64,000 nucleotides of DNA from Actinomycetes bacterium (GTDB lineage: Bacteria > Actinomycetota > Actinomycetes > S36-B12), in the NCBI GenBank assembly GCA_024641635.1, contig JAHECS010000003.1, positions 113,432 to 177,431 of the forward strand. The letters run 5' to 3'. Of this stretch, positions 54,032 through 63,060 are shown in pieces. How positions within the stretch are numbered: position 1 is the first letter of the stretch; every line of letters begins with the position of its first letter. The translations under genes and the position numbers were made by a program. A model generated the notes under the pieces. The model saw only the letters and a list, made by a program, of their open reading frames with translations, was not told the origin of the DNA and made no database searches.

Positions 54032-56155
54032 ATGCAGGTCTGGCCCGGCACGGCCTACCCGCTAGGAGCGACGTACGACGGGAGTGGCACCAACTTCGCG
54101 CTGTTCTCGTCCGCGGCGGACATGGTGGAGCTGTGCCTCTTCGACGATGCAGGCAATGAGACGCGGGTGCCGATCCGTGAGCGTGACGCCGACGTGTGGC
54201 ACGCGTACCTGCCCGGGATCCAGCCGGGGCAGCGGTACGGCTGGCGGGTCGCGGGCCCCTACGACCCCTCGTCCGGCCAGCGGTGCAACCCGACCAAGCT
54301 GCTCATCGACCCGTACGCGAAGGCCATCGACGGCCGGGTCGACTGGGACGAGGCGTGCTTCGGCTACCTCTGGAACGACCACGAGGCTCGCAATGACCTC
54401 GACTCCGGCCCGCACGTTCCCAAGGCCGTCGTCATCAACCCCTTCTTCGACTGGTCGGACGATCGCGCGCCGCGGACCCCGTACCACGAGACGGTGATCT
54501 ACGAAGCCCACGTCAAGGGCCTCACCGCGACGCATCCCGGGATCCCCGAGGAGATTCGAGGCACATACGCAGCGGTGGCCCATCCGGTCATGCTGGAGCA
54601 CTACAAGCGCATCGGCGTCACGGCGATCGAGCTCATGCCCGTGCATCACTTCATGCAGGACCACCATCTCGTCCAGACCGGCCGTTCGAACTACTGGGGC
54701 TACAACACGCTCGGCTTCCTCGCGCCGCACGCGTCCTACAGCGCGAGCGGGACGGACGGGCAGCAGGTCTCCGAGTTCAAGTCGATGGTGCGCGACCTGC
54801 ACCGGGCCGGTCTCGAGGTCATCCTCGACGTCGTCTACAACCACACGGCCGAGGGCAACCACATGGGGCCGACCCTGTCGTGGCGGGGCATCGACAACGC
54901 CGCCTACTACCGCCTCGTGGCGGAGGATCCCCGCCACTACTACGACACCACTGGTACCGGGAACTCCCTGCTCATGGGCAGCCCCAACGTCCTCCAGCTC
55001 ATCATGGACTCGATGCGGTACTGGGTGCTGGAGATGCACGTCGACGGCTTCCGATTCGACCTCGCCGCAACGCTGGCGCGGCAGTTCCACGAGGTCGATC
55101 GGCTGAGCGCCTTCTTCGACCTCGTCCACCAGGACCCGGTCGTGTCGCAGGTGAAGCTGATCGCCGAGCCGTGGGATCTGGGCGAGGGCGGCTACCAGGT
55201 CGGCGGCTTCCCACCGCTGTGGACGGAGTGGAACGGTCACTACCGCGACACCGTCCGTGACTTCTGGCGCGGGGAACCTTCGACGATGCCGGAGTTCGCA
55301 TCACGACTCACCGGCTCGTCGGACCTGTACGAGAGCAGCGGCCGGCGTCCGATCGCGTCCATCAACTTCGTCACGGCCCACGACGGCTTCACGCTGCGGG
55401 ACCTGGTGTCCTACAACGAGAAGCACAACGACGCCAACGGGGAGGGCAACGCCGACGGTGAGAGCCACAACCGGTCCTGGAACTGCGGAGCCGAGGGCCC
55501 GACGCGGAAGATCACGGTCAACCGGGTCCGTGCGCGCCAGCAGCGCAACTTCCTGACCACGTTGTTCCTCAGTCAGGGCGTGCCGATGCTTCTCCACGGC
55601 GACGAGATGGGGCGCACGCAGGCGGGCAACAACAACGTCTACTGCCAGGACAACGAGACCGCGTGGGTCGACTGGCGTCTCACCAAGGACGGCGGGGAGC
55701 TCATCCGGTTCACCGAGCGGATCTCCCGACTGCGCCGCGAGAACCCGGTCTTCCGCCGTCGTCGCTTCTTCCAGGGGCACGACGTCCGCGGCGCCCGGGA
55801 GCACGAGATCGCCTGGTTCCGTCCGGACGGTGAGCAGATGGACGAGTCGGACTGGACGAACGGCTTCGCCAGGACCTTGGGTGTCTATCTCAACGGCGAC
55901 GCCATCGACGAGGTGAACGCCCGCGGTGAGAAGGTCGTCGGAGACTCCTTCCTGCTCCTGATGAACGCCCACTTCGACAAGGTGGCCTTCACCCTGCCTG
56001 GCGTACCGTTCGGGACCTCATGGCGGCTCGAGATCGACACGGCCGAGCCGACCGGTGCGGCAGCCGGCGCCGGCGATGAGCCTGATGCCCTGCCCGCGGG
56101 AACCGTCGTGACGCTGGAGGCGCACCACACCGTCGTCTTCCGCAAGGTGTCGTGA
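54032..56155 (+). CDS. glgX: Glycogen debranching enzyme GlgX/TreX
   Basis: GH13 isoamylase-type enzyme of 707 residues with an N-terminal CBM48 (GATYDGSGTNFALFSS). The nucleophile Asp is in VDGFRFDLAATLA, the acid/base Glu in LIAEPWDLG and the third Asp in FVTAHDGFTLRDL. It removes alpha-1,6 branches from glycogen, giving linear maltodextrins for TreY and TreZ, encoded next with GTGA overlaps. It begins the trehalose operon; the open frame extends upstream without homology. The weak GAGAG before ATG 54032 leaves a slightly later start possible. Confidence 0.93.
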   Translation: MQVWPGTAYPLGATYDGSGTNFALFSSAADMVELCLFDDAGNETRVPIRERDADVWHAYLPGIQPGQRYGWRVAGPYDPSSGQRCNPTKLLIDPYAKAIDGRVDWDEACFGYLWNDHEARNDLDSGPHVPKAVVINPFFDWSDDRAPRTPYHETVIYEAHVKGLTATHPGIPEEIRGTYAAVAHPVMLEHYKRIGVTAIELMPVHHFMQDHHLVQTGRSNYWGYNTLGFLAPHASYSASGTDGQQVSEFKSMVRDLHRAGLEVILDVVYNHTAEGNHMGPTLSWRGIDNAAYYRLVAEDPRHYYDTTGTGNSLLMGSPNVLQLIMDSMRYWVLEMHVDGFRFDLAATLARQFHEVDRLSAFFDLVHQDPVVSQVKLIAEPWDLGEGGYQVGGFPPLWTEWNGHYRDTVRDFWRGEPSTMPEFASRLTGSSDLYESSGRRPIASINFVTAHDGFTLRDLVSYNEKHNDANGEGNADGESHNRSWNCGAEGPTRKITVNRVRARQQRNFLTTLFLSQGVPMLLHGDEMGRTQAGNNNVYCQDNETAWVDWRLTKDGGELIRFTERISRLRRENPVFRRRRFFQGHDVRGAREHEIAWFRPDGEQMDESDWTNGFARTLGVYLNGDAIDEVNARGEKVVGDSFLLLMNAHFDKVAFTLPGVPFGTSWRLEIDTAEPTGAAAGAGDEPDALPAGTVVTLEAHHTVVFRKVS

Positions 56156-58596
56156 GGATGACGGTCCCGACATCCACCTACCGTGTGCAGTTGACGGCCG
56201 ATCGGGGCTTCCCCGCCCTGGGGGAGCGCGCCGAGTACCTCAGTGCGCTCGGTGTGGGTCACGTGTACCTGTCGCCGATCCTCCAGGCGACGCCAGGCTC
56301 CACCCACGGGTACGACGTCGTCGACCACGGGCACGTGAACTACGAGCTGGGCGGCGAGCCGGAGCTGCTGCGCGCCGCTGAGCGGCTCGATGAGCACGGC
56401 ATGGGCCTGGTCGTCGACGTCGTGCCGAACCACATGGCGCTGCCGGTGCCGGAGCACCTGAACGCGGCGTTCTGGTCCGTGCTGCGCGACGGTGCGGACT
56501 CCCCGGTGTCATCGTGGTTCGACATCGACTGGTCGACGGCGCAGCCGGTGGTGCTGCCCGTGCTGGGGCAGCGGATCGGCGACTGCCTCGATGCAGGCGA
56601 GATCGTCCTCGAGAAGCAGGGCGGGCCGGACGGGCGTCCGGTGCTGAGGTACTACGACCACGTGTTCCCGGTCCGGGACGGCACGGAGGACATGGAGCTC
56701 GAGGAGCTGCTGGGCGCGCAGAACTACCGCCTCGCCTACTGGCGCATCGCTGACGAGGAGCTCAACTACCGGCGCTTCTTCGACGTCGACACCCTCCTGG
56801 GGTTCCGGGTCGAGGAACCGGAGGTGTTCGAGAGCAGCCACAGCCTGCTCGTCCGCCTGGTGCGCGACGGGATCGTGTCGGGGCTGCGGATCGACCATCC
56901 CGACGGTCTCGCGGATCCGCGGTCGTACCTCCGGCAGCTGAGTGCCGCAACGCACGGAGCCTGGGTCGTCGTCGAGAAGATCGTCGAGGGTGACGAGGAC
57001 CTGCCGGCGGACTGGGAGTGCGCCGGGACGACCGGCTACGAGGCTCTGCAGCGCATCGGCGGACTGTTCGTGGACCCGAGCGGTGCCCCGGCGCTGAAGG
57101 CCGCCCTGCAGCGGATGGCACCCCCCGGAGATCCCGCGTCGCTGGAGTGGGAGGCGGCAGCCGAGCTGTCTCGACGCGATGTCCTGCGGCGGGCCCTCTA
57201 CCCCGAGGTGGACCGGCTCGCGGTCATCGCGCACGAGATCTGCCAGGCCCAGGTCCGCCTGCGGGACTTCTCGCACCGCGGCCTCTACGAAGCGCTGGTG
57301 GAGCTGCTCGTCGCGATCCCCGTGTACCGCGCCTACGTGGTTCCGGGCGAGCCTGCGCCCGCGGAGTCCGTAGCCGTCCTCGAGGAGACGAGCGAGCGTG
57401 CGGTGGCGGCCCTGCCGGCACGCGAGCCGGAGATCGCGCTGCTGCGCGATCTCGCGCTGGGCCGCCTCGGGCGGGGCCCTCGCGAGGACGAGTTCTGCGT
57501 GCGCTTCCAGCAGACCACGGGACCGGCGGTGGCGAAGGGCGTGGAGGACACCGCGTTCTACCGGTGGTTCCCGTTGGCCGCCTTGGACGAGGTGGGCGGC
57601 CAGCCGGATCGGTTCGGCTTCGCCCCCGAGGAGTTCCACGACTGGGCGGCGCGACGCCAGCTGCGCTGGCCGAACGCGTTGACGACGCTGTCCACGCACG
57701 ACACCAAGCGGAGCGAGGACGTACGCGCTCGGCTGATGGTGCTCAGCGAGGTGCCCGACCTCTTCGTTGACACGATCCTGGAGTGGCACTCCGGGAGCGG
57801 CGGCCTGACGACGCTGGAGGGGCAGCCCGACGGAGCCACGGCATGGCTGCTGTGGCAGACGCTCGTGGGGGCTTGGCCGGTCGGCGCCGACAGGCTGGGC
57901 GACTACCTGGTGAAGGCCATGCGCGAGGCCAAGGTGCGCACCTCCTGGCGAACACCTGACGAGCAGTACGAGGAGCACCTCGTCGCCTCGGTGCGTGGCC
58001 TGCTGGCGGACCCGTCGAGCGTGGATCTGGTTCGTGGCCTGGTCGATGCGCTGCACCCGGGGTTCGTCGCCAATCTGCTGGGCCAGCGCGCCATCCAGCT
58101 GCTCATGCCGGGAGTGCCCGACATCTACCAGGGCTGCGAGACGGTGTCGTTGCGACTGGTCGACCCCGACAACCGGGTGGCCCCGGACGACGCGCGACTG
58201 GCCGCCCTCCTCGACTCGGCCCTGCGCGTCGTGCCGGATCCCTATGACGATCCGGAGGCGGCCAAGATGCGCCTCACGGCCCTGGGCCTGCAGCTGCGCC
58301 GGGACCATCCGGAGTGGTTCGGAAGCGCGGGCTCGTACGACCCGCTCGAGTTCGACGGGCCTCTCGCCGACCACGCGGTGGGCATCTCTCGCGGCGGCGA
58401 GGTGGCGGTGACGGCGACGCGCCTCGCGCTGCGCCTTGCTTCTGGAGGCGGGTGGGACGACATGACGACCACGACGCTCCCGTCCGGGACGTGGCGCGAC
58501 GTGCTGACCGGCGTGGAGCACGTGGGTGGTGCCGGGGTGTCGATGGCTGCGCTGCATGCGACATGGCCCGTCACCCTGCTGGTCCGGGTCCCGTGA
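56152..58596 (+). CDS. treY: Maltooligosyltrehalose synthase
   Basis: GH13 enzyme of 814 residues. STYRVQLTADRGF, VGHVYLSPILQATPGSTHGYDVVDH, VVDVVPNHMAL, GLRIDHPDGLADPR (nucleophile Asp region), VVVEKIVEGDEDLP (Glu) and TLSTHDTKRSEDVRAR (HD) are the TreY signatures. It rearranges the reducing end of maltodextrin into an alpha,alpha-1,1 trehalose linkage. The GTG start overlaps the glgX stop; ATG 56158, two codons later, is possible. It is co-translated with treZ. Confidence 0.95.
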   Translation: MRMTVPTSTYRVQLTADRGFPALGERAEYLSALGVGHVYLSPILQATPGSTHGYDVVDHGHVNYELGGEPELLRAAERLDEHGMGLVVDVVPNHMALPVPEHLNAAFWSVLRDGADSPVSSWFDIDWSTAQPVVLPVLGQRIGDCLDAGEIVLEKQGGPDGRPVLRYYDHVFPVRDGTEDMELEELLGAQNYRLAYWRIADEELNYRRFFDVDTLLGFRVEEPEVFESSHSLLVRLVRDGIVSGLRIDHPDGLADPRSYLRQLSAATHGAWVVVEKIVEGDEDLPADWECAGTTGYEALQRIGGLFVDPSGAPALKAALQRMAPPGDPASLEWEAAAELSRRDVLRRALYPEVDRLAVIAHEICQAQVRLRDFSHRGLYEALVELLVAIPVYRAYVVPGEPAPAESVAVLEETSERAVAALPAREPEIALLRDLALGRLGRGPREDEFCVRFQQTTGPAVAKGVEDTAFYRWFPLAALDEVGGQPDRFGFAPEEFHDWAARRQLRWPNALTTLSTHDTKRSEDVRARLMVLSEVPDLFVDTILEWHSGSGGLTTLEGQPDGATAWLLWQTLVGAWPVGADRLGDYLVKAMREAKVRTSWRTPDEQYEEHLVASVRGLLADPSSVDLVRGLVDALHPGFVANLLGQRAIQLLMPGVPDIYQGCETVSLRLVDPDNRVAPDDARLAALLDSALRVVPDPYDDPEAAKMRLTALGLQLRRDHPEWFGSAGSYDPLEFDGPLADHAVGISRGGEVAVTATRLALRLASGGGWDDMTTTTLPSGTWRDVLTGVEHVGGAGVSMAALHATWPVTLLVRVP

Positions 58597-60404
58597 CGCC
58601 GCCCGCCACCCACTCCCTGCCCCTGCAGGTGTGGGCACCGCGAGCGACCAGCGTTCGGGCCCTGCCGAGCGGTGCCCCGCCCGAGGACCTGGCCCCGATC
58701 GAGGACCGACCCGGGTGGTTCGAAGGCGGACAGTCCTGGTGGCTGCCCGGCGCCGAGTACCTGCTGGACGTGGACGGAGTGACGATCCCCGACCCCAGGG
58801 CACGGTCCCTCCCGCACGGAGTGCACGGTGCCGCGCAGGTCGTGGATCCGGAGCACTTCTCCTGGACGGACGACCGGTGGGCCGGCCGTGACGTTGCCGA
58901 CGGGGCCGTCGTGTACGAGCTGCACGTGGGTACCGCAACGACGGCTGGAACCCTGGACTCGGCCGTCGCCGTGCTCGACGGGCTGGTCGAGCTCGGCGTC
59001 ACGCATGTGGAGCTCCTGCCGCTGGCGGCTTTCGACGGCACGCACGGCTGGGGGTACGACGGGGTCGCGATCGACGCGGTGCACGCTCCCTACGGCGGCC
59101 CCGAGGCACTCGTCCGCTTCGTCGACGCTGCCCACGCGCGCGGACTCGCCGTCCTGCTCGACGTCGTGCACAACCACCTCGGCCCGAGTGGCAACTACTG
59201 GAACGTCGTCGGGCCGTTCTTCACGGACGCGCATGGGACTCCCTGGGGTGCCGCGGTCAACCTCGACGACCACGGGTCCGACGACGTGCGATCGATCCTC
59301 ATCGACAGCGCCTGCTCATGGCTCCGCGACTACCACCTCGACGGGCTCAGGCTCGACGCCGTCCACGAGCTGCGCGACGGCAGGGCACGGACGTTTCTCG
59401 AGGAGCTGTCGGAGGCCGTGGAGACCCTGTCGGGCGAGGTCGGTCGGCCGCTGGCGCTGATCGCCGAGTCGGACCGCAACGATCCCCGGACCGTGACGCC
59501 CCGATCGGGTGGCGGGCTGGGCATGACTGCCCAGTGGGACGACGACGTGCATCACGCGCTGCACTGGCTCCTCACCGGTGAGACGTCGGGCTACTACGAG
59601 GACTTCGGGTCGTGCGAGGCGGTCGCCCACGCCCTAGAACGGGGCTTCCTCCACGACGGACGGTGGTCCTCGTTCCGAGGGCGGACCCACGGGCGCCCGG
59701 TCGACTGGACCGCGACGGACCCATGGCGGCTGGTCGTGTCCCTGCAGACTCACGACCAGGTGGGCAACCGTGCTGCCGGAGACCGGCTCGTCGACCTCGT
59801 GGGCGTCGACCGGGCTGCCTGTGGCGCCGCCCTCCTGCTCACCCTTCCGTACACGCCGATGCTGTTCATGGGCGAGGAGTGGGGCGCGTCCACGCCGTGG
59901 TGCTTCTTCTCGTCATTCCCCGACGAGGCGCTGTCGCGGGCCGTCACGGAGGGCCGGCGGCGGGAGTTCTCGCAGCATGGGTGGGATGCCGAGAGCGTTC
60001 CCGACCCGCAGGATCCGCGGACGTTCCGGCAGTCGGTGCTGCGCGGGGAGGAACGCGGGGAGGGCGACCACTCCCTGCTCCTTCGGTGGCATCGGGATCT
60101 CATCGCGCTGAGGGCGACCGCGGGAGGACCGGGTCCTGCGGCGGCGCGGGACGCGGCCGAGTCGGACGGGACCGCGGGGGGACTGCGATGCCGGTGGTCC
60201 GAGGATGAGTCGGGGGGGCCCTCCTGGTTCGCCACGCTGCGCGGTGCGTGGGTCACCGTGGCCAACCTGTCCGACGACGCGGTGCACGTGCCCCTCGAGG
60301 GCATTCACGACATCGCGCTCGAGTGGCGGACGGGCGCAGCAACGCTGGCGTCTGGCGGGGTCTCTCTGAAGCCGCGCAGCGCCGTGGTCCTGCGTCGGGC
60401 GTGA
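58593..60404 (+). CDS. treZ: Malto-oligosyltrehalose trehalohydrolase
   Basis: GH13 enzyme of 603 residues with an N-terminal beta domain (LQVWAPRATSVRALP). Catalytic residues lie in LDGLRLDAVHEL (Asp), LIAESDRNDPR (Glu) and VSLQTHDQVGNR (Asp). VYELHVGTATTAGTLDSAVA is the entry signature. It cuts trehalose off the chain made by TreY. The GTG start overlaps treY's stop (GTGA); the frame is open further upstream within treY but lacks homology. Together with glgX and treY it forms the OtsAB-independent route to trehalose from glycogen. Confidence 0.95.
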   Translation: MTPPATHSLPLQVWAPRATSVRALPSGAPPEDLAPIEDRPGWFEGGQSWWLPGAEYLLDVDGVTIPDPRARSLPHGVHGAAQVVDPEHFSWTDDRWAGRDVADGAVVYELHVGTATTAGTLDSAVAVLDGLVELGVTHVELLPLAAFDGTHGWGYDGVAIDAVHAPYGGPEALVRFVDAAHARGLAVLLDVVHNHLGPSGNYWNVVGPFFTDAHGTPWGAAVNLDDHGSDDVRSILIDSACSWLRDYHLDGLRLDAVHELRDGRARTFLEELSEAVETLSGEVGRPLALIAESDRNDPRTVTPRSGGGLGMTAQWDDDVHHALHWLLTGETSGYYEDFGSCEAVAHALERGFLHDGRWSSFRGRTHGRPVDWTATDPWRLVVSLQTHDQVGNRAAGDRLVDLVGVDRAACGAALLLTLPYTPMLFMGEEWGASTPWCFFSSFPDEALSRAVTEGRRREFSQHGWDAESVPDPQDPRTFRQSVLRGEERGEGDHSLLLRWHRDLIALRATAGGPGPAAARDAAESDGTAGGLRCRWSEDESGGPSWFATLRGAWVTVANLSDDAVHVPLEGIHDIALEWRTGAATLASGGVSLKPRSAVVLRRA

Positions 60405-61066
60405 CAGGCGCCACGGTGAGCCGAGCCATTGTGCTGTCCCATCGGTCGGTGGCCCACGAGTTGGGCACCCTCGGGGAGTGGCTGACCGGCATGGGGTTCG
60501 CGGTGGAACGCCTTCACCGGGAGGACGCCCCGGCGATCCCGGACGGCGACCTCCTGGTGGTGCTCGGATCGCCCGGCTCAGCCGCGGCCGGCTTCCTCAC
60601 GCGCGAGACCGAGGTCGAGGTGACGCAGGTTCGCGAGTGGGTCGAGTCCGGTCGTCCGTATCTCGGGATCTGCTTCGGCGCGCAGGTCCTTGCCCTCGCG
60701 ACCGGTGGCACGGTGACGCGCATGGACGCCATCGAGCGTGGCTGGATGACGGTCGACGCCGTGGATCCCGTCGTCCCGTCCGGGCCGTGGATGGTCTGGC
60801 ACGAGGACTCGTTCACCGCTCCCGGAACGGCACTCGTCCGCGCGCGATCGAGCCTGAGCGAGCAGGTGTTCTCGTACCGGAGGGCGTGGGGAGTCCAGTT
60901 CCACCTCGAGCTGGACAGCGGGTCGCTGGAGAGGATGGCGGTGGCCCTCGGTGCTGCCCCGCCGGACTACTCGTCCCTGGTCGAGTTGATGGCCGCCGAC
61001 GAAGCGGGCCACCGCCAGCGTGCTCTCGAGGTGTTCGACGCCTTCTGGGCCGACGTCCACGACTGA
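60401..61066 (+). CDS. Class I glutamine amidotransferase-like protein
   Basis: Protein of 221 residues with the nucleophile elbow YLGICFGAQ and a His/Glu pair in VQFHLELDSGSLE, so the Cys-His-Glu triad appears intact. A GDLLVVLGSPGS stretch and MVWHEDSF are typical of GMP-synthase-like stand-alone amidotransferases. The usual synthase partner is absent. It lies at the end of the glgX-treY-treZ operon with a GTGA overlap; GTG 60416 is an alternative start. The link to trehalose metabolism is unexplained. Confidence 0.8.
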   Translation: MTGATVSRAIVLSHRSVAHELGTLGEWLTGMGFAVERLHREDAPAIPDGDLLVVLGSPGSAAAGFLTRETEVEVTQVREWVESGRPYLGICFGAQVLALATGGTVTRMDAIERGWMTVDAVDPVVPSGPWMVWHEDSFTAPGTALVRARSSLSEQVFSYRRAWGVQFHLELDSGSLERMAVALGAAPPDYSSLVELMAADEAGHRQRALEVFDAFWADVHD

Positions 61067-61091
61067 CCCGGGCTGAGCACCGCGCCTGCCG

Positions 61092-61220
61092 TCAGGAGGC
61101 TGCCCGAGCCATGCGCCTGGCGGCCCGCATCCCGAACACGGCGGCCGGTCCGATCGCCGAGCCGTCCTCGCGAAAGTCGCCGTCGACTCCCGCGCGCGCG
61201 ATGCTGCAGATGCCGTCACA
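61092..61220 (-). pseudogene. 3' remnant of an FAD-dependent oxidoreductase (KstD/fumarate-reductase-like)
   Basis: On the minus strand an open stretch ends in a stop at 61092-61094 and translates as a tail with DGDFREDGSAIGPAAVFGMR then AARRMARAAS. The element G-x-IGPA-x-VFG-x-x-AAR matches the C-terminal FAD-domain end of 3-ketosteroid dehydrogenase/fumarate-reductase-type flavoproteins. Only about 42 codons remain; a stop lies immediately upstream and the tRNA-Gly gene follows. No start codon or N-terminal Rossmann motif is present. It is therefore probably the scar of a deleted gene, though such a short match could be coincidence. Confidence 0.4.
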
Positions 61221-61289
61221 TCATGCGTGGTTTGCGACGTCAGCTGCAGGTTTCGGTGAGGCGGTGCGGCGCCGCAGAGGGGGTCTTGG

Positions 61290-61363
61290 TGGAGCGGGTG
61301 ACGGGAATCGAACCCGCACTGTCAGCTTGGGAAGCTGATGTTCTGCCATTGAACTACACCCGC
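61290..61363 (-). tRNA. tRNA-Gly (anticodon CCC)
   Basis: The minus strand folds as a full cloverleaf: acceptor GCGGGTG/CACCCGC, D-arm GTTC-AATGGCA-GAAC, anticodon stem TCAGC/GCTGA with loop TTCCCAA (anticodon CCC, reading GGG), a four-base variable loop, and T-arm GCGGG-TTCGATT-CCCGT. Discriminator T and a genomically encoded CCA end at 61290. The mature body without CCA is 71 nucleotides. It is flanked by a gene remnant on its 3' side and the multicopper oxidase gene on its 5' side. Confidence 0.97.
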
Positions 61364-61397
61364 GGAACGTGGCGATTATGCCAGTAGCGCGGCTAGG

Positions 61398-63029
61398 TCA
61401 CTCGGGCTGGTTCACCAGGCGGCTCGACACCCTCCCCATGCGGTAGGGCGAATCGACTCCGATGTACATGAGGTGAGTGACCAGCCCCGCGCGCGCGTGC
61501 GGAAGGTTGTGGCAGTGGAACATCCACACGCCCGGGTTGTCGGCCACGAACATCAGTTCGTAGGACTCACCGGGCTTCACCTCCAGGGAGTCCACCCACC
61601 ACGCCGATCCGGTCGATGCGCGACCATTGCGGGACAGCACGAGGGCGTGATGCCCGTGCAGATGCATGGGATGGATCGTCGTCGTGCGGTTCACGTAGCG
61701 CAGTCGCACGGTGTCGCCGGAGCGGACCATGAACATGGGCACGTTGGGGATCATCGCGCCGTTGATGGTGAACCAGTTGCCGTACTCCCCGTCGAGGTAC
61801 CCCGTGCGCATGCCGATGCGGTAGTCGAACGATCGGGTCACCCGGCCCATGGCCAGTCGTGCCGCATCCGCCGACCCGGCCTGCCCGTAGCTCAGGGGGT
61901 CGAAGGGGTGGCTCGGCGCCAGCACCGCCGCCTCCCCTCCGGGCTGGGGCTGGATGACGAACGATGGGCCGTCGAGCAGCCCGACCCGGACGGCATCAGC
62001 TCCCGACGTCACTTCCAGATCGGCCCGTCCTCCGGCCGGGATCTCGACGTACGTGTCGGTCAGGTCGGTGGGTCCCTCGAGGTCGAAGCCGTCGATGGCC
62101 ACCACGTGGAAGGGGGCGGAGGCCGACACGAAGGCGGGTCCGCTGTCGGTGTTGACGAACCGCACCCGCACGCGGGTCCCCGGGGGAGCGCTCACGTTGG
62201 TCGTGGCGGTGGACCCGTTGAGGGTCACCGCGGGGCCGTAGGTGTGAATCATCCCGACGACGTCCTGCTGAGGGACGTCGCCCGGGTCGACGGCCGGCTC
62301 GACGACCACCGCCCCCACGAGGCCCATGCGAACCTGGCGCAGGGAGTCCTGGTGCGAGTGGTACCAGTACGTTCCGGCGTCGGGCGCGACGAAGCGGTAC
62401 GTGTACTCCTGACCGGGAAGCACGGCGTCCTGGGTGACGCCCGCGACACCATCCTCCCTGCCGGGCACGTCGACGCCGTGCCAGTGGATGGTCACGCCGC
62501 GCCGGATGTCGGCGTTGCGGAGGTGCACCACGACGAGATCGCCCTGCGTCACGGTGAGCGTCGGTCCGGGCGTCGTCCCGTTGAAGGTCATGACGGGGTA
62601 GGTGCGGCCGTCGAGCTCCTTGGAGCCCATGGCGGCGGTGATGGTGAACTCATGCTGCGGCGTGCCCTCGGGACCGTGGAGTGAGTCCAGGTTGCGGGTT
62701 CTCGCCGGGCCTTTCGGGCCGCCGCCGTAGTCCGGCACGCCCATGTCCGCGAGGGAGTGGACGGCCGGGAGGACGCTGGCCTCGCACTGCGCCATCCGGC
62801 GCGGCTTGGTCACGCGGGAGCAGGCACGGGCAGCCTTGGCGGCAGTTGGGGCCGCCTGGTCGTGGACCATGGCGGAGCTGACCGCGAGAGGCTGATGGTG
62901 ACCCGGCATTCCCGCGCCGCCGGGCATGGAGGTGGCCGTCCCCGGGGCGGCCCCGAGGAACACCCCGTAGACGACGGCGATGAAGACGCAGGCGCCCGCG
63001 GGTGCGACCCACGGGCGCCTGCGTGTCAT
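61398..63029 (-). CDS. Secreted multicopper oxidase
   Basis: Exported protein of 543 residues with an N-terminal hydrophobic segment (about 10-30). All copper motifs are present: HWHG and HSH for the type 2/3 cluster, then HPMHLHGH and HCHNLPHARAG for type 1, type 2 and type 3 copper. The N-terminal region is His/Met rich (GMPGHHQP). It belongs with CotA/CueO-like laccases and may oxidise Cu(I), Fe(II), Mn(II) or phenols. The next gene upstream encodes a secreted cupredoxin-like protein, a possible electron donor or copper chaperone. It ends 34 bases from tRNA-Gly. Confidence 0.93.
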   Translation of the reverse strand: MTRRRPWVAPAGACVFIAVVYGVFLGAAPGTATSMPGGAGMPGHHQPLAVSSAMVHDQAAPTAAKAARACSRVTKPRRMAQCEASVLPAVHSLADMGVPDYGGGPKGPARTRNLDSLHGPEGTPQHEFTITAAMGSKELDGRTYPVMTFNGTTPGPTLTVTQGDLVVVHLRNADIRRGVTIHWHGVDVPGREDGVAGVTQDAVLPGQEYTYRFVAPDAGTYWYHSHQDSLRQVRMGLVGAVVVEPAVDPGDVPQQDVVGMIHTYGPAVTLNGSTATTNVSAPPGTRVRVRFVNTDSGPAFVSASAPFHVVAIDGFDLEGPTDLTDTYVEIPAGGRADLEVTSGADAVRVGLLDGPSFVIQPQPGGEAAVLAPSHPFDPLSYGQAGSADAARLAMGRVTRSFDYRIGMRTGYLDGEYGNWFTINGAMIPNVPMFMVRSGDTVRLRYVNRTTTIHPMHLHGHHALVLSRNGRASTGSAWWVDSLEVKPGESYELMFVADNPGVWMFHCHNLPHARAGLVTHLMYIGVDSPYRMGRVSSRLVNQPE

Positions 63030-63060
63030 CGTTCGTGTCCCGTCTGACGTGATGAGACGG

